DNA from: Ustulina deusta
Lineage: Eukaryota; Ascomycota; Sordariomycetes; Xylariales; Xylariaceae
DNA: 64,000 nucleotides
Assembly (NCBI GenBank): GCA_023159155.1
Contig: JAJNNX010000029.1
Coordinates: forward strand, 434,001 to 498,000
Direction of reading: 5' to 3'
Shown: positions 13,371-23,277 of the stretch, one piece after another
How the letters are laid out: the number at the start of each line of letters is the position of its first letter
Position numbering within the stretch: the first letter of the stretch is position 1
Notes under the pieces: generated by a model
Seen by the model: only the letters and a program-made list of their open reading frames with translations
Databases searched by the model: none
What the model was told of the DNA's origin: nothing
Made by a program: the position numbers and the translations under genes

Positions 13371-15239
13371 ATGTCGTCAGACGAAGTCGGCAAGCCAAAG
13401 GCGAAGGTTCACAATGGCGGCGACCCAGAGGCCAAGGCCGAGCGGGGTGTCTCCCACGACGAACATGTGTACGACCTCGACGAGAAGGCTCAAGTCGCCG
13501 ACTACAAGGCGGATGCAGTCGAGGCGGAGAACGCGGAACACAACATGGGGGTGCTGGAGGCCGTTCGAGCGTACCCTATGGCTACCTTTTGGGCGTTTGT
13601 CATGTCTTCGACCATTGTAAGCTGCCGCTGCCTCTCTCTGCTTAACCAGTCCTCCGACGGGGAATCGCAGCTAACACCCATCAGATTATGGAGTCCTACG
13701 ATGTCTTCCTCTGCAACAACTTCATCGCCCTGCCCGCGTTCACTCAAAAGTACGGTATATACGACCCCGCAACCCAAAAATATGTCATCGTGACCTCGTG
13801 GCAGTCCGCACTTCAAGTGTCCGGGCAGCTCGGTGCGCTTATTGGCGTCTTCCTCGCGGGCCCCCTCACCAGCCGTATCGGATACCGTTGGGCGACCTTC
13901 ATCGCCCTCATGTTCTTGAACGCTTTCATCTTCGTGTTTTACTTTGCCGAGTCGCTGCCCGTTATTTTCGTGTCCCAGCTCCTCGAGGGCTTGCCGTGGG
14001 GCATCTTCATTGCGAACGCGCCGGCATACTGTAGCGAGATCGTACCGATCAAGCTGCGAGCCCCTGCAACCCAGATGCTGCAGATGTTCTGGGCGGTTGG
14101 TAGTATCATTGTCGGTGCCGTCACCTACGTTTACAACCCCGTCCTTAACGATAGTGCCTTCAAGTACGTCCTCATCTGTATGAGAAGCAAGTCTTTCGCT
14201 GACGCAAAGAAATCAGGATTCCCATTGCGCTTCAATGGATATTCCCCACCCCGCTCGCTATCCTCATCTTTTTTGCACCCGAGTCGCCATGGTGGCTAGT
14301 TCGAAAGGGACGTCTCGAAGAAGCAGCACACTCGGTCGGACGCCTTGGACGCAGATCGAAGCTGAATGTTGGTGAGGCCGTCGCTATGATGCGCCGTGTC
14401 GTCGAGCTCGAGAAGTCCGAAAAGGAGCCCAACCACGTGGAACTGTTCAAAGGCACTGACCTCTACCGCACCCTCATTGTGTGTGGTGTCTACGCGGCAC
14501 AAAATCTCACTGGTAACCTTATCGCCAATCAGGCCGTCTTCTTCTTCGAGCGTAAGTTGTCATCCGTGCTGTTTTAGGCGAACGTGTGTCCTAATCCATA
14601 TGCAGAGGCCGGCGTGAAGACGAACACTGCCTTCGCCCTAGGTCTTATCACCTCGGCTCTACAAATGATCTTCGTCATGCTTTCTTGGATCCTCACCTCG
14701 TACCTCGGCCGACGTACCATCTACCTCTGGGGCTCGGCCTTCAACGTCGTCCTACTCATCGCCCTCGGTATCGCCGGTTCTGTCGGCACCTCTATCGCAG
14801 CCTCTAACGCGCAGGCGAGCTTGGGCCTCATCATTTCCGTCCTATTTACCTTAGGACCCGCACCCGCCTCGTGGGTGATTATTGGAGAAACTTCGTCTCT
14901 CCGCCTCAGGCCTCTAACGACTGGAATCGGACGCGCTTCGTACTACATCGTTGAGATTCCTCTTATCTTCCTGTCTAGTTTTCTGCTCAACCCGACGGTA
15001 GGATTCTTCTCCCTCCGAGTCTTGCGGTGACAATTGCTAACATACTGCAGGGTGGAAACCTTGGCGGCAAGTGCGGCTACGTTTGGGGTGGCACTGGTTT
15101 GTTTTGCTTTGTCGTGGCGTACTTTTTATTGCCTGAGATGAGGGGTCGATCCTACCGTGAAATTGATATCTTGTTCAAGCGCCGGGTCCCGGCTCGCGAG
15201 TGGAAGAAAACGGTTGTCGATGTGCAGGACGACGAGTAG
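13371..15239 (+). CDS. MFS sugar transporter, alpha-glucoside permease type
   Basis: Five exons (13371-13616, 13685-14163, 14217-14551, 14606-14997, 15051-15239) give 546 residues, normal for fungal sugar porters. An acidic, hydrophilic N-terminus of about 65 residues precedes the first membrane segment, and about 12 hydrophobic segments follow. Sugar-porter signatures are present: PESPWWLVRKGR at the end of the first half, a FFEQAG motif across intron 3, and PEMRGRSYREID after the last helix. This is the pattern of maltose/alpha-glucoside:proton symporters. It acts at the plasma membrane, probably importing a glucoside or disaccharide. Exact substrate is unknown. Confidence 0.88.
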
Positions 15240-16210
15240 ACAGAGAGTGGGCTCGGAAGTCAGTGGCAGGGTGTGATCCGAAGCGACACGTTGGTGGGCG
15301 AGGAACAAGCACATGGTGCAGTTACAATTCTCCGTAGGGTGAGCAGCTTTGATCCCCATTGGATTGAGCATTGCGACCATAACGTCTAGTTTCTTGGCAG
15401 CTCTAACTGAACCCGTTTCGCACCACGGCTATTTTCTTCCACCGATAGCTAACGATCCGTTGCCAAGGTGTTTTAGCCCATACGGTTCTGAGAAGATTAT
15501 TGTAGTAGCTCTGGGATCGCATTGTGCCATATGACCACGACTTGCGATTAATTCGACATAGCATAAGGTGACGCTCGCATTAGCGATGAGAATCGATGAT
15601 CTAGCTCTATTTCAGAAACCTCTTGGGCTTTGGAGGCTTGCATACCAGGTCCTCAACAGTTGTACGCAAAATGTCGAGTATTAAACAGCGAAGAAAATCA
15701 CCGTAGCTTCTCCAAGATAGAACCCATTTTTTAAACAACAGTTGAAGTAGATAGGGATCCTTCATCATAATCAAGGAAGTGTCTACAAAAAGGACAAGAT
15801 AAAAGAAAGGTCATTCGACAAATCCCATCTCCCGAAAATCTCGAAATATTCGCAGACTCTGCCGAATCAGGAAATATATCGTGTCGTTCAGAGTCCTAAT
15901 ATACTCCAGGGTGAAGTCTGGTTGGCCAAGACTTCCCACCCACATTATTTCCTATTTATCGTTAGACCTCTGTTGATACAGCGAAATTTCCATGTGCTTG
16001 CCTTGTCTCTCACACACATGGCGTGAACTGACCGGTTTGGTTTCGACCACAACCAGGACAAAAGAGTCTAAAGCATCAAGACGCAAACAGCGTCCTGTTT
16101 ACCCGTCCGAGTTGACTAGAAAAACCGCGGACGCCGAGGGGAAAACATCACTAATTCAGAACTCCGCTCCGTAAGGGGTATAATCGTCAAACTTCATAAA
16201 ATCATCAGCT
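15240..16210. other. Intergenic, nothing recognised
   Basis: Nearly 1 kb between convergent genes, probably holding both 3' UTRs. No repeat or long frame was found. Confidence 0.6.
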
Positions 16211-16822
16211 TCATAGCCGGCCGTCGTAGAATGCATATGGCGTAGTAGCCGTCCGTCCTGCCCTATTGGCTGTATACGAACTTCGAGGCGGTATTGCCCA
16301 ATAAGTGGGCTCGGCCGGTGGCGGGATGGACGTCGGAAATCGTGGCCAGTACGTTCTTGGGGGAGGCTGCATCATATCGTAAGTGACATCCTGGCCCTCG
16401 TTTTCATATTCATCGATATCCTCCGCCATGCGTCGGCGAGTGATACAGCACATCCATATGATCAGGGCCAAGACGATTGCACCCGCGATAGACCCGATGA
16501 TTATTCCAACGTCTGTTGAGGATAAGCCATTCGAGTCAGGCGAGCCACTTGACGAAACTGGTGGGACACTGGAGGGGTCGCCTGGACCAAGCGTGACGAT
16601 GGCGGTAGTTGTGTAGTCATCATTAGTAATCGTCTGTGTTATGACTTGGCGAGGGAGAATAGCCTGTGGTGTCTGTATAGCCCTGAATACAGAAGTTGTT
16701 ATTGACGAAGCCATATCGAAGGGGGACGTCCTGGAAGCCTGCGTGGCATCACGATTCCAAAGCGCAACCTGGGAGCCTCTCAGCACGCGTTTCGCGGAGC
16801 GAGGCGGGTAGCCCTCGGCCAT
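16211..16822 (-). CDS. Single-pass membrane protein, unknown function
   Basis: One 203-codon frame. A Thr/Ser/Pro-rich N-terminal part is followed by one strong transmembrane segment at residues 105-127 (GIIIGSIAGAIVLALIIW). After it come a stop-transfer Arg cluster (TRRR), an acidic stretch and a Pro/Tyr-rich tail. This layout is common in fungal cell-surface sensors and in many uncharacterised Mid2-like proteins, but no specific family is recognised. No clear signal peptide is seen. Translation from Met37 (MASSITTSV) would also give a sensible protein, so the start is uncertain. A 162-codon frame just upstream on the same strand (16850-17338) is not obviously linked. Confidence 0.6.
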   Translation of the reverse strand: MAEGYPPRSAKRVLRGSQVALWNRDATQASRTSPFDMASSITTSVFRAIQTPQAILPRQVITQTITNDDYTTTAIVTLGPGDPSSVPPVSSSGSPDSNGLSSTDVGIIIGSIAGAIVLALIIWMCCITRRRMAEDIDEYENEGQDVTYDMMQPPPRTYWPRFPTSIPPPAEPTYWAIPPRSSYTANRAGRTATTPYAFYDGRL

Positions 16823-18086
16823 TTATATTTCAGCTATCTCCTTACATAGCTAGATTCCAGAGCAGTAACCCGTGTTTGCATCTAGGCTGTTTTCCAGAAC
16901 CATATACCGCCGAATCAGCATCGTCCTCTCACGCGGGATCGTCAGATGACCGACCCATAACCGGGAGAGTGAGCCAGCTTCGGGGCTACGACCGGAGGGG
17001 TGCCAACCACACGATAATTGGGCTATCGGCAGCCCAGCGATGTGTTGGGGGCGACGCGCAGCAATTCGTGTTTGACATGTGGCATAGCGCCATCTGCTAA
17101 TGCAATAGACATGCAAGTGATAAAAGATGGCCCCCAATATGGAAATTTCTGGAATTTCAATTTGCTGTCCAGTTCCTTGGGTAGCATTTCTCAGCGGGAG
17201 TGATCCAATCATGCGAGCAATGTCGATTACGGATAGGCGAGTACTTCGCCACGAGCAAGAATCCCGCTCACTCTCCCGTCTAACAGGAAATAATGATACT
17301 AATATAAGCACACGTATGTAGGGGTCGAAGCGTGCCATGCCGTGTACCCCCTCAAGATTACCAGGACGTTCATTGGTAGATAAGTAGATAGGTACACCGC
17401 TCTAAATAATAGGGGATGGTTCATGATGGATTGAGATCTCGCGGCGTCACTACGAGATTATTCATTCCCCGCTCACTAACAGGGGTTTTCTTGCTGATGT
17501 AGTACCGGTAGTATAGAAAAGTTAAAAAGGACTACCGCAGTAATACCAAGAAGAGCGCCAAGGGTATAACAAGGATATATTTTTGCAGATACGTTCAACC
17601 CGTTTAAGTCTAGGCTTTGGAGGTGCATACCAACTCCCGTGGCAAATGACCAAACAGAAAAAGGGTGACCACCAGAAGCTAGGACTAGCGCTAATAGGGT
17701 TCGAACCTATGCCCATTTAGCTGTGAACATAGGTATCCTCTCCAACGTAACACTATTACGCCGCCAGAAGGCAAACAAACAGGCGGACAACTGAGCAGAA
17801 CAAGGGAGGTCTGGCAGCCTAGCCCTCCATGTGCCGTTCCTATCAGACCGCCCGCGTGCGCGGTCCATGCCGGCGTTGTACAGCATTCTTTTCGGAAGGG
17901 GTATGCCGTCAAAATGTCACCATGCCAGCGCTGATTGATGGTGCAAGTAACTGCGCTCGAGCGGCGCACGCAGGGAGGAGGAATATGGTTCTATTGGCCT
18001 GCTCTAAGCGGATATGCTATCCTCTAACCTCTAGCCTCTAGCCACTGAGAGTTTAACGTATACAGCAGCATCGTATACTAAATGCC
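16823..18086. other. Intergenic with a SINE-like repeat
   Basis: About 1.26 kb. It holds the SINE-like repeat at 17680-17790 and no convincing gene. Confidence 0.5.
17680..17790 (-). mobile_element. tRNA-derived SINE-like repeat, copy C
   Basis: The minus strand shows a perfect T-arm (ATAGG, loop TTCGAAC, CCTAT) followed by TAGCGCTAG, preceded about 50 nt upstream by an A-box-like TGGCGGCGTAATAGTG. A TTTTT run lies about 30 nt past the tRNA-like end. The 5' strand of an acceptor stem matching TAGCGCT is absent, so it is not a functional tRNA. The AGCGCTA tail resembles the copies at 6555-6650 and 49810-49915. Confidence 0.35.
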
Positions 18087-19373
18087 TCAAGGGCTAGGGA
18101 ATGACTCTAGAATGGACTTCACAGTATCAACGACACTCTTTTCCAGACTCGTGTACTCGATCCCGAGAAGCTCCCTCGACTTGTCATTGTTGAAGCCATA
18201 CACGTCATCTGGCAGGTCATTCGCGGCATCTGCCGGGAGGCGATCGGCCAATGATGGGAATTTTTCTCGAATGATGTCCGCGAGCCGCTTGTTCGAGAAA
18301 TGGCCGCCCACGACGTAGAAGCGATTGCCGCCAGCCTTTGGCACCGTCATGGCCCGCAAGTGCGCCAGCGCCACGTCTCGCACGTCGACCCACGTAAAAA
18401 CGGGCGTTGTGGGCTTGATGCCATCCTTCATTTTCCCCTGTATCATGTCGCGGATGCGGTGGTTCGAGGTGTTCATGGCCCCAAGGCTGGCGAGCCTCCT
18501 CTGTATAGGCCCGAATACGAAAGTGCAGTTGATGACGGCCAAATCAAAGTTCGGCTTCTCGTTTTCGACGAATGCCCATGCTGCCTTCTCGGCAAGGACC
18601 TGCAGACTGTCAGCATGCGGACCCAGCATTGCAGCAAGACTGGAACGTACTTTGCTTGCCTTGTAGGCGTTTTTCGCAGGGTCGTTGATCGCGTCCTCCA
18701 ACGTCGTGGGCGCCCAACACGTCTCATCGTAGACCTTCGCGTGGTTGCCTGGGTTCAAGATGGCCGCCGAGGAAGAAGTGATGACCAAGCGCTTGACGGT
18801 TGGGCCATGTGCTTTGATGGATTTTAGCACCCCAGTCGTACCCTTTATAGCCGGGTCGAGAAAGTCCTTCACCGGATCTTGGACATTCAGATGATAAGGA
18901 GATGCGGTGTGGACTACGTAGTCGAAGGGCGCTTGAGTTTGGAATACCTGATGTAGATGATGAGTACACTTCGCATCCCAGTAGACGACCTTGTCGCGGA
19001 GAGACTCACATGATCGAATGCACCCTCTTTCGCAATATCTTCGACGACGGCATAAGATAGCGAATGTGGCTTAACCGATTCTACAATCGTCGCCCCCTTT
19101 TCCTCTGACCTAGCGGTAACGACCACCTGGAATCTACAGCAAACGCGTCAGCGAGGATACGAAATCGCGTCTCCAATAGAAATCCTCACCCAGCATCCAA
19201 TAGCGTATCTAGAACATGTGAAGCAATGAAGCCCGATCCTCCTGATTGCCAATTTTAGGTCAGTAACTTTTGCGCCCACAATATGAAATCGGGTTTAGTG
19301 TACGAGGCCATCATCGATGCAACCTACCGGTTAGGAGAACCCGTTCATCCCGCTTGTCATTGCTCTTTTCCAT
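18087..19373 (-). CDS. Extended SDR reductase (NAD-dependent epimerase/dehydratase family)
   Basis: Five exons (19328-19373, 19190-19241, 19010-19133, 18651-18947, 18087-18599) encode 343 residues. The Rossmann motif TGGSGFIASH lies at residues 15-24, rebuilt across intron 1. A Ser-rich ITSSSAA segment and the catalytic YKASK (Tyr169, Lys173) follow. The fourth intron (18600-18650, 51 nt) is in frame and falls exactly after the catalytic Lys. Removing it restores the family reading YKASK-VLAEKAAW. The family reduces aldehydes or ketones with NADPH (carbonyl reductases, dihydroflavonol-4-reductase-like enzymes). The gene is divergent from the FAD monooxygenase at 20061 with 687 bp between starts, so the two may be co-regulated. 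Substrate is unknown. Confidence 0.87.
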
Positions 19374-20060
19374 TGTGTGCTGTCTCGTATTTCACGGCCC
19401 AAAGTTGGAGCTGACTCTAGATTTTCGTAATTACTCAATGAACGGTTATTCTGAATGCAAAAACCTCTCGTTCCTTAGTTTCCCAGCTCCAGAGAGGGGA
19501 AGGCACAGTTCTAACCCTGGTCAGTCCCCAACATCCGGGGCTCCGGTCCCTTTCCCCAGCTAACCTCCGACACCCTTCACCGATCGGCTTTCGGCAGCCA
19601 CAAGCTGCACTCGCGAACGCCATTCACCACACATGTATACCCCAGAAAACACAGCCATTGTACACCGCCTGATTATCCTGACGCCCTGGTACACTACCTC
19701 TGTTTGCAGTCTACAAGAACGGGTCAGGCAGGGAGTTGAGTCATTGCTCTGTCTATTACATCCCTTGCATGTACAAGGGATGTCGCATGATCTTCTAACC
19801 GACGCCTCCCAGGTTGTACACGAAAACGCCCTACCTAAACTGCCGGCCGGCCATGCAGACCTAGTTAATAAATAGCATTGAGAACGAATGGTGTGGTTAC
19901 ACATACCTATCCTAGTACCCGTCCGCCCCGAATCGTGGCTTTCCCATCGTCTCTTCTTTTTTCCTTCTTTTATTTTTCCCGACCGAACTTCCTCATTGTC
20001 AATCAAACCGGTAGTAACCCTAGGAAAAGCAACAAACACTGTCGCACCGAGACTGAAACC
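19374..20060. promoter_or_regulatory. Bidirectional promoter of the SDR and FAD monooxygenase genes
   Basis: A 687-bp region between divergent start codons. It contains CCGGGGCTCCGG at 19535-19546, an everted CCG-N6-CGG arrangement typical of Zn2Cys6 regulator sites, and a GC palindrome GCCGGCCGGC near 19843-19852. A pyrimidine-rich tract at about 19940-19982 precedes the monooxygenase start. Frames inside it on either strand look like chance. Confidence 0.4.
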
Positions 20061-21423
20061 ATGGCCGTCGGCACCAGCACCGACCTCCACGTAGCGATAG
20101 TAGGAGGAGGCATCACAGGCGTCATCCTCGCGCTTGGGCTCGAGAAGCGCGGGGTGTCGTACACGCTGTATGAGCGCGCGCCAGCCTTCACGGAGATCGG
20201 GGCCGGTATCGGGTTCAGTCCAAACGCCGAGCGCGCGCTGAAGGTCGTCGATCCGAGGGTATACGAGGTGTACAAGAAGGTGGCGTCGTCGACGGAAGAT
20301 GAGGACTTCTTCCAGTGGGTCGACGGACACGGGACCAACGAACTTATCGCGAGACTTCTCATCGGCGTAGACGCGTTCCAGGGCGGCAGACGGTCCGACT
20401 TCCTCGAGGCGTGGTCGGCGCTGATCCCAAGCGAGAAGGTGAAATTTAGCAGGGAGATTGTCTCGGCGTTGCAGAAAGACGATGGGAAGGTGGCTTTAAA
20501 GTTTAAAGATGGGAGCCTGGATGAGGCTGACATCGGTATTACTCCTGTTCTAGTACGCACGTTCAAAAGAAGGGCCTCAACTAACCTCTCTTTCGAACCA
20601 AGTCATCGGATGCGATGGGATTCGCTCACGAGTGCGCCAGCTCGTCCTTGGCGAGGCAAATCCGGCCGCGTACCCGCGATACACGAACAAGTTCTGCTTC
20701 AGAACGTTGATTCCCATGGAGAAGGCGCGGAAGGTTCTGGGCGAGACGAGAACTGTGCGTCGGTTCATGTACAATGGGCCGGGGGCCCATGCGTTAACAT
20801 ACGGCGTCGCGAATGGGACTCTCCTGAATGCATTATTCGTCATCACCGACCCAAATCCTTGGCCGCTGGAACGACACACTGCTCCAGGGACAAAGCAAGA
20901 AGTTCTCGATGCGTACGCGGATTGGCATCCTGTCGTCCGGAGTCTCGTCGACCTGCTGCCAGAGAAGCTGGACAAGTGGGCGATATTCGACATGTACGAT
21001 TACCCAGCGCCATATTATAACGTCGGGGCTATAGCACTCGCCGGAGACGCGGCACACGCTCCGGGGCCGCATCTCGGGTCGGGTGCCGGGTTCGGTATTG
21101 AGGATGGCTTGGTGCTAGCTAGTGTGCTGAAGGCCGCAGACGAAGAAGTCCGAGCCAACAAGACAGGAAAGAGTAAAGTGCAGATATCTCACGACGCCCT
21201 CGCCGCATACAATACGGTGCGATTTGGTCGTGACCAGTGGCTTCCCGGCGCGACGCGGGAGGCTGCCGAGCTCGTCCAATGGAGACATAAGGAGGTGCAC
21301 AGCAGCGACCATGAGAAGTTCTTATCCAGAATCAGCGAACTCTACCACGCGATCTGGGATAATGACATCGATGAGATGGTGAAGGCAGCCCTAGTGGAGT
21401 TCAAGAACGTCGTAGCTAAATAA
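20061..21423 (+). CDS. FAD-dependent monooxygenase, salicylate hydroxylase-like
   Basis: Two exons (20061-20535, 20603-21423) give 431 residues, the usual length for class A aromatic hydroxylases. The dinucleotide-binding GGGITG motif lies near residue 15 in VAIVGGGITG. The DG motif IGCDGIRSRVR is restored by splicing across the 67-nt intron. The second FAD motif ALAGDAAHAPGPHLGSGAG is intact. The family uses NAD(P)H and oxygen to hydroxylate aromatic rings, with salicylate hydroxylase the namesake. Many fungal members act in secondary metabolism, so the substrate is open. The start at 20061 has context AAACCATGGCC and puts the FAD motif at the N-terminus. Confidence 0.9.
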
Positions 21424-22134
21424 TCACAGCCAAGCTCGCAGGTGTATACCTGAGCGCCACCGCCAATAGCTATCTCTCAAAAATGTATTAAGTTAGGTAG
21501 ACTTAGATAGCTAAACGACATAATGAAGAAAGTATTAGTTCTGTTTAAGAGTGCTCGGTGTTCGCCGCAGAAGTCCAAGTGTATACCACCAAGTCAAATA
21601 GATCCACGATGAGGCTGCATCGTCCAGTATACTGCATCGACTCCTTGTTAACGCCACCCATCAGTTCACCCCAGGGTATCTTCTCACAGGTCGCAATTTT
21701 TATACATGAAAATAGAAAGAAACAAAGAAAAAGTGTCCTTGAATTTTGAACTCCACCCCGCCCAAACCCATAGTTTTACACGCGCTCATTCGTGTCAGTA
21801 ATTCAGATTAGGAGGATCCGCGGTCTGTCCATATCGGGATTTTCAATAGGCTTGTACGAATCCTTTTTGTCAATCGTTATGAAACTGGCGTTGTGTGGCC
21901 CGGTGTGGTTTGAAGAGCTGGATGGCCCGGGTGTCGTATGATAGAGAATCTTGGTTTTCTCAACTCAAGCGTGATGGTGCAGCTCGTTCCTAATTAGGCC
22001 CAGTCCATTCGAGGCGTATTAGACCTCAGGGGGTATATTTTGAGATGATAATGTGATTGAATTAGTGGCCTTCCTTCTTGTGATGTTACAGATGTACTAC
22101 GCAGCCCCGTCCAGTGAGGTCGCATCTCAGGTGA
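21424..22134. other. Intergenic between convergent genes
   Basis: About 710 bp, probably 3' UTRs of both neighbours. Nothing else is recognised. Confidence 0.6.
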
Positions 22135-23277
22135 TTAAAACGTCGAAGATATGGTCGTGATATTTGGTCCACTGAGTCTATTGCCAGCACCAATGCTATC
22201 TTTGGGAGATGGTTGATGAGAATACGGTATGGGAGGAGCCTCCTCATCATAGAAAGTCGTCGCCGGAGGGAGGGGTTGAATATAACTCTGTCTGTTGGAC
22301 GTCAAGGTGACATAATAACCGTCATCCATTTTCATCCAGGAGTCGGTTCCACGGCGTACCGGCTTGCTTTTGACCGTGCTACGGCGATATACACCAGGAG
22401 CAGGGGTGCTGCCAGCGGTCGATTTTTTCATCCGGAGAGCACGAATCGATCCGTAGATACTCGGTGTATTCGCCACAAATGTCGATACTAGCATCTGCAC
22501 AGACGCCCATAAACTCCGCGTTATCTGTGCCGAGCCACTTTCGCGTACGGAAACGATTCGGATGATGCTAACGATGATGCAGAAAGTGCCGAGGATGAAC
22601 AGCGTATACAATGTGACATGTTCCGCAACAGTGCGTTTTCTGAGACCGATGATTGGATATGCGATTACGATGAGCATTGCGTCGAGAGCGATGTTGCTAA
22701 TAGTCTGGGTGAGAAGCTGCCCATACGCGTAAACGCATTGTCCAGGGTTGGGCGTGATTTGCCAATACAGGCTGAAGGGTCGGCATTCGAGGAACGTGAT
22801 GAAAATAATGGCAGTGAAGGTAGCGGCGACGGTTGCCCATGTAATCTTGACTACCACGGCCACCCAGTTTACTCCATATGTAATTCGAGAGTAAAAGATC
22901 AGGAGTATGCTGATTTGTAGCCAAATGATGGTCGTAACCAGTGCCCTGGCCGCCAGGACAAGTAAGGACCCGATCTTAACATATTCTAGGTTGTGCTCGT
23001 CGAAATAATCGACGTGTTTTATGACATCAGCCGCATTTCCATACTTCAAATAGTATATGTTTGCAAATACCCGTGCGAGGACTAGCACGACAGAGGCGGC
23101 AGCAAGAACGAAACTCATATCAATGCGTTCCCGGCGCCATAGCCAGAGGATTATACGCGTCGTCAAGATGAACAATGTCAGGGCCGTCGCGGCGTAATTG
23201 ACCCGTTCCGTCGTTTCTAGGCTCATCATCGTGGAGTCTCGGGGATATAATGTTCGTCGAATTCGTTGGCGGAGCAT
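22135..23277 (-). CDS. Fungal rhodopsin-like seven-helix membrane protein
   Basis: An intronless frame of 380 residues from the ATG at 23277. A later tandem ATG at 23229/23226 (MMSLETTERV) would give about 364 residues and may be the true start, since this family usually has a short outside N-terminus. Seven hydrophobic segments are visible. The family-typical stretch LECRPFSLYWQ...GQC follows the fourth segment. The last segment is followed by a basic, Ser/Pro-rich cytoplasmic tail of about 95 residues. The family (fungal rhodopsin-domain / PTH11-related proteins) is abundant in Pezizomycotina, and some members sense surface or chemical cues. The ligand is unknown. No CFEM domain is present. 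Confidence 0.82.
   Translation of the reverse strand: MLRQRIRRTLYPRDSTMMSLETTERVNYAATALTLFILTTRIILWLWRRERIDMSFVLAAASVVLVLARVFANIYYLKYGNAADVIKHVDYFDEHNLEYVKIGSLLVLAARALVTTIIWLQISILLIFYSRITYGVNWVAVVVKITWATVAATFTAIIFITFLECRPFSLYWQITPNPGQCVYAYGQLLTQTISNIALDAMLIVIAYPIIGLRKRTVAEHVTLYTLFILGTFCIIVSIIRIVSVRESGSAQITRSLWASVQMLVSTFVANTPSIYGSIRALRMKKSTAGSTPAPGVYRRSTVKSKPVRRGTDSWMKMDDGYYVTLTSNRQSYIQPLPPATTFYDEEAPPIPYSHQPSPKDSIGAGNRLSGPNITTISSTF

Noticed and set aside
16850..17338. 162-codon minus-strand frame upstream of the membrane protein gene
   Set aside because: No domain and no clear splice link to the downstream gene; kept only as a possibility.
17680..17790. Functional tRNA gene
   Set aside because: The T-arm is good, but the 5' acceptor strand and a plausible anticodon arm are missing.
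19560..20330. 256-codon minus-strand frame
   Set aside because: It is antisense to exon 1 of the FAD monooxygenase and its promoter; no recognisable domain.
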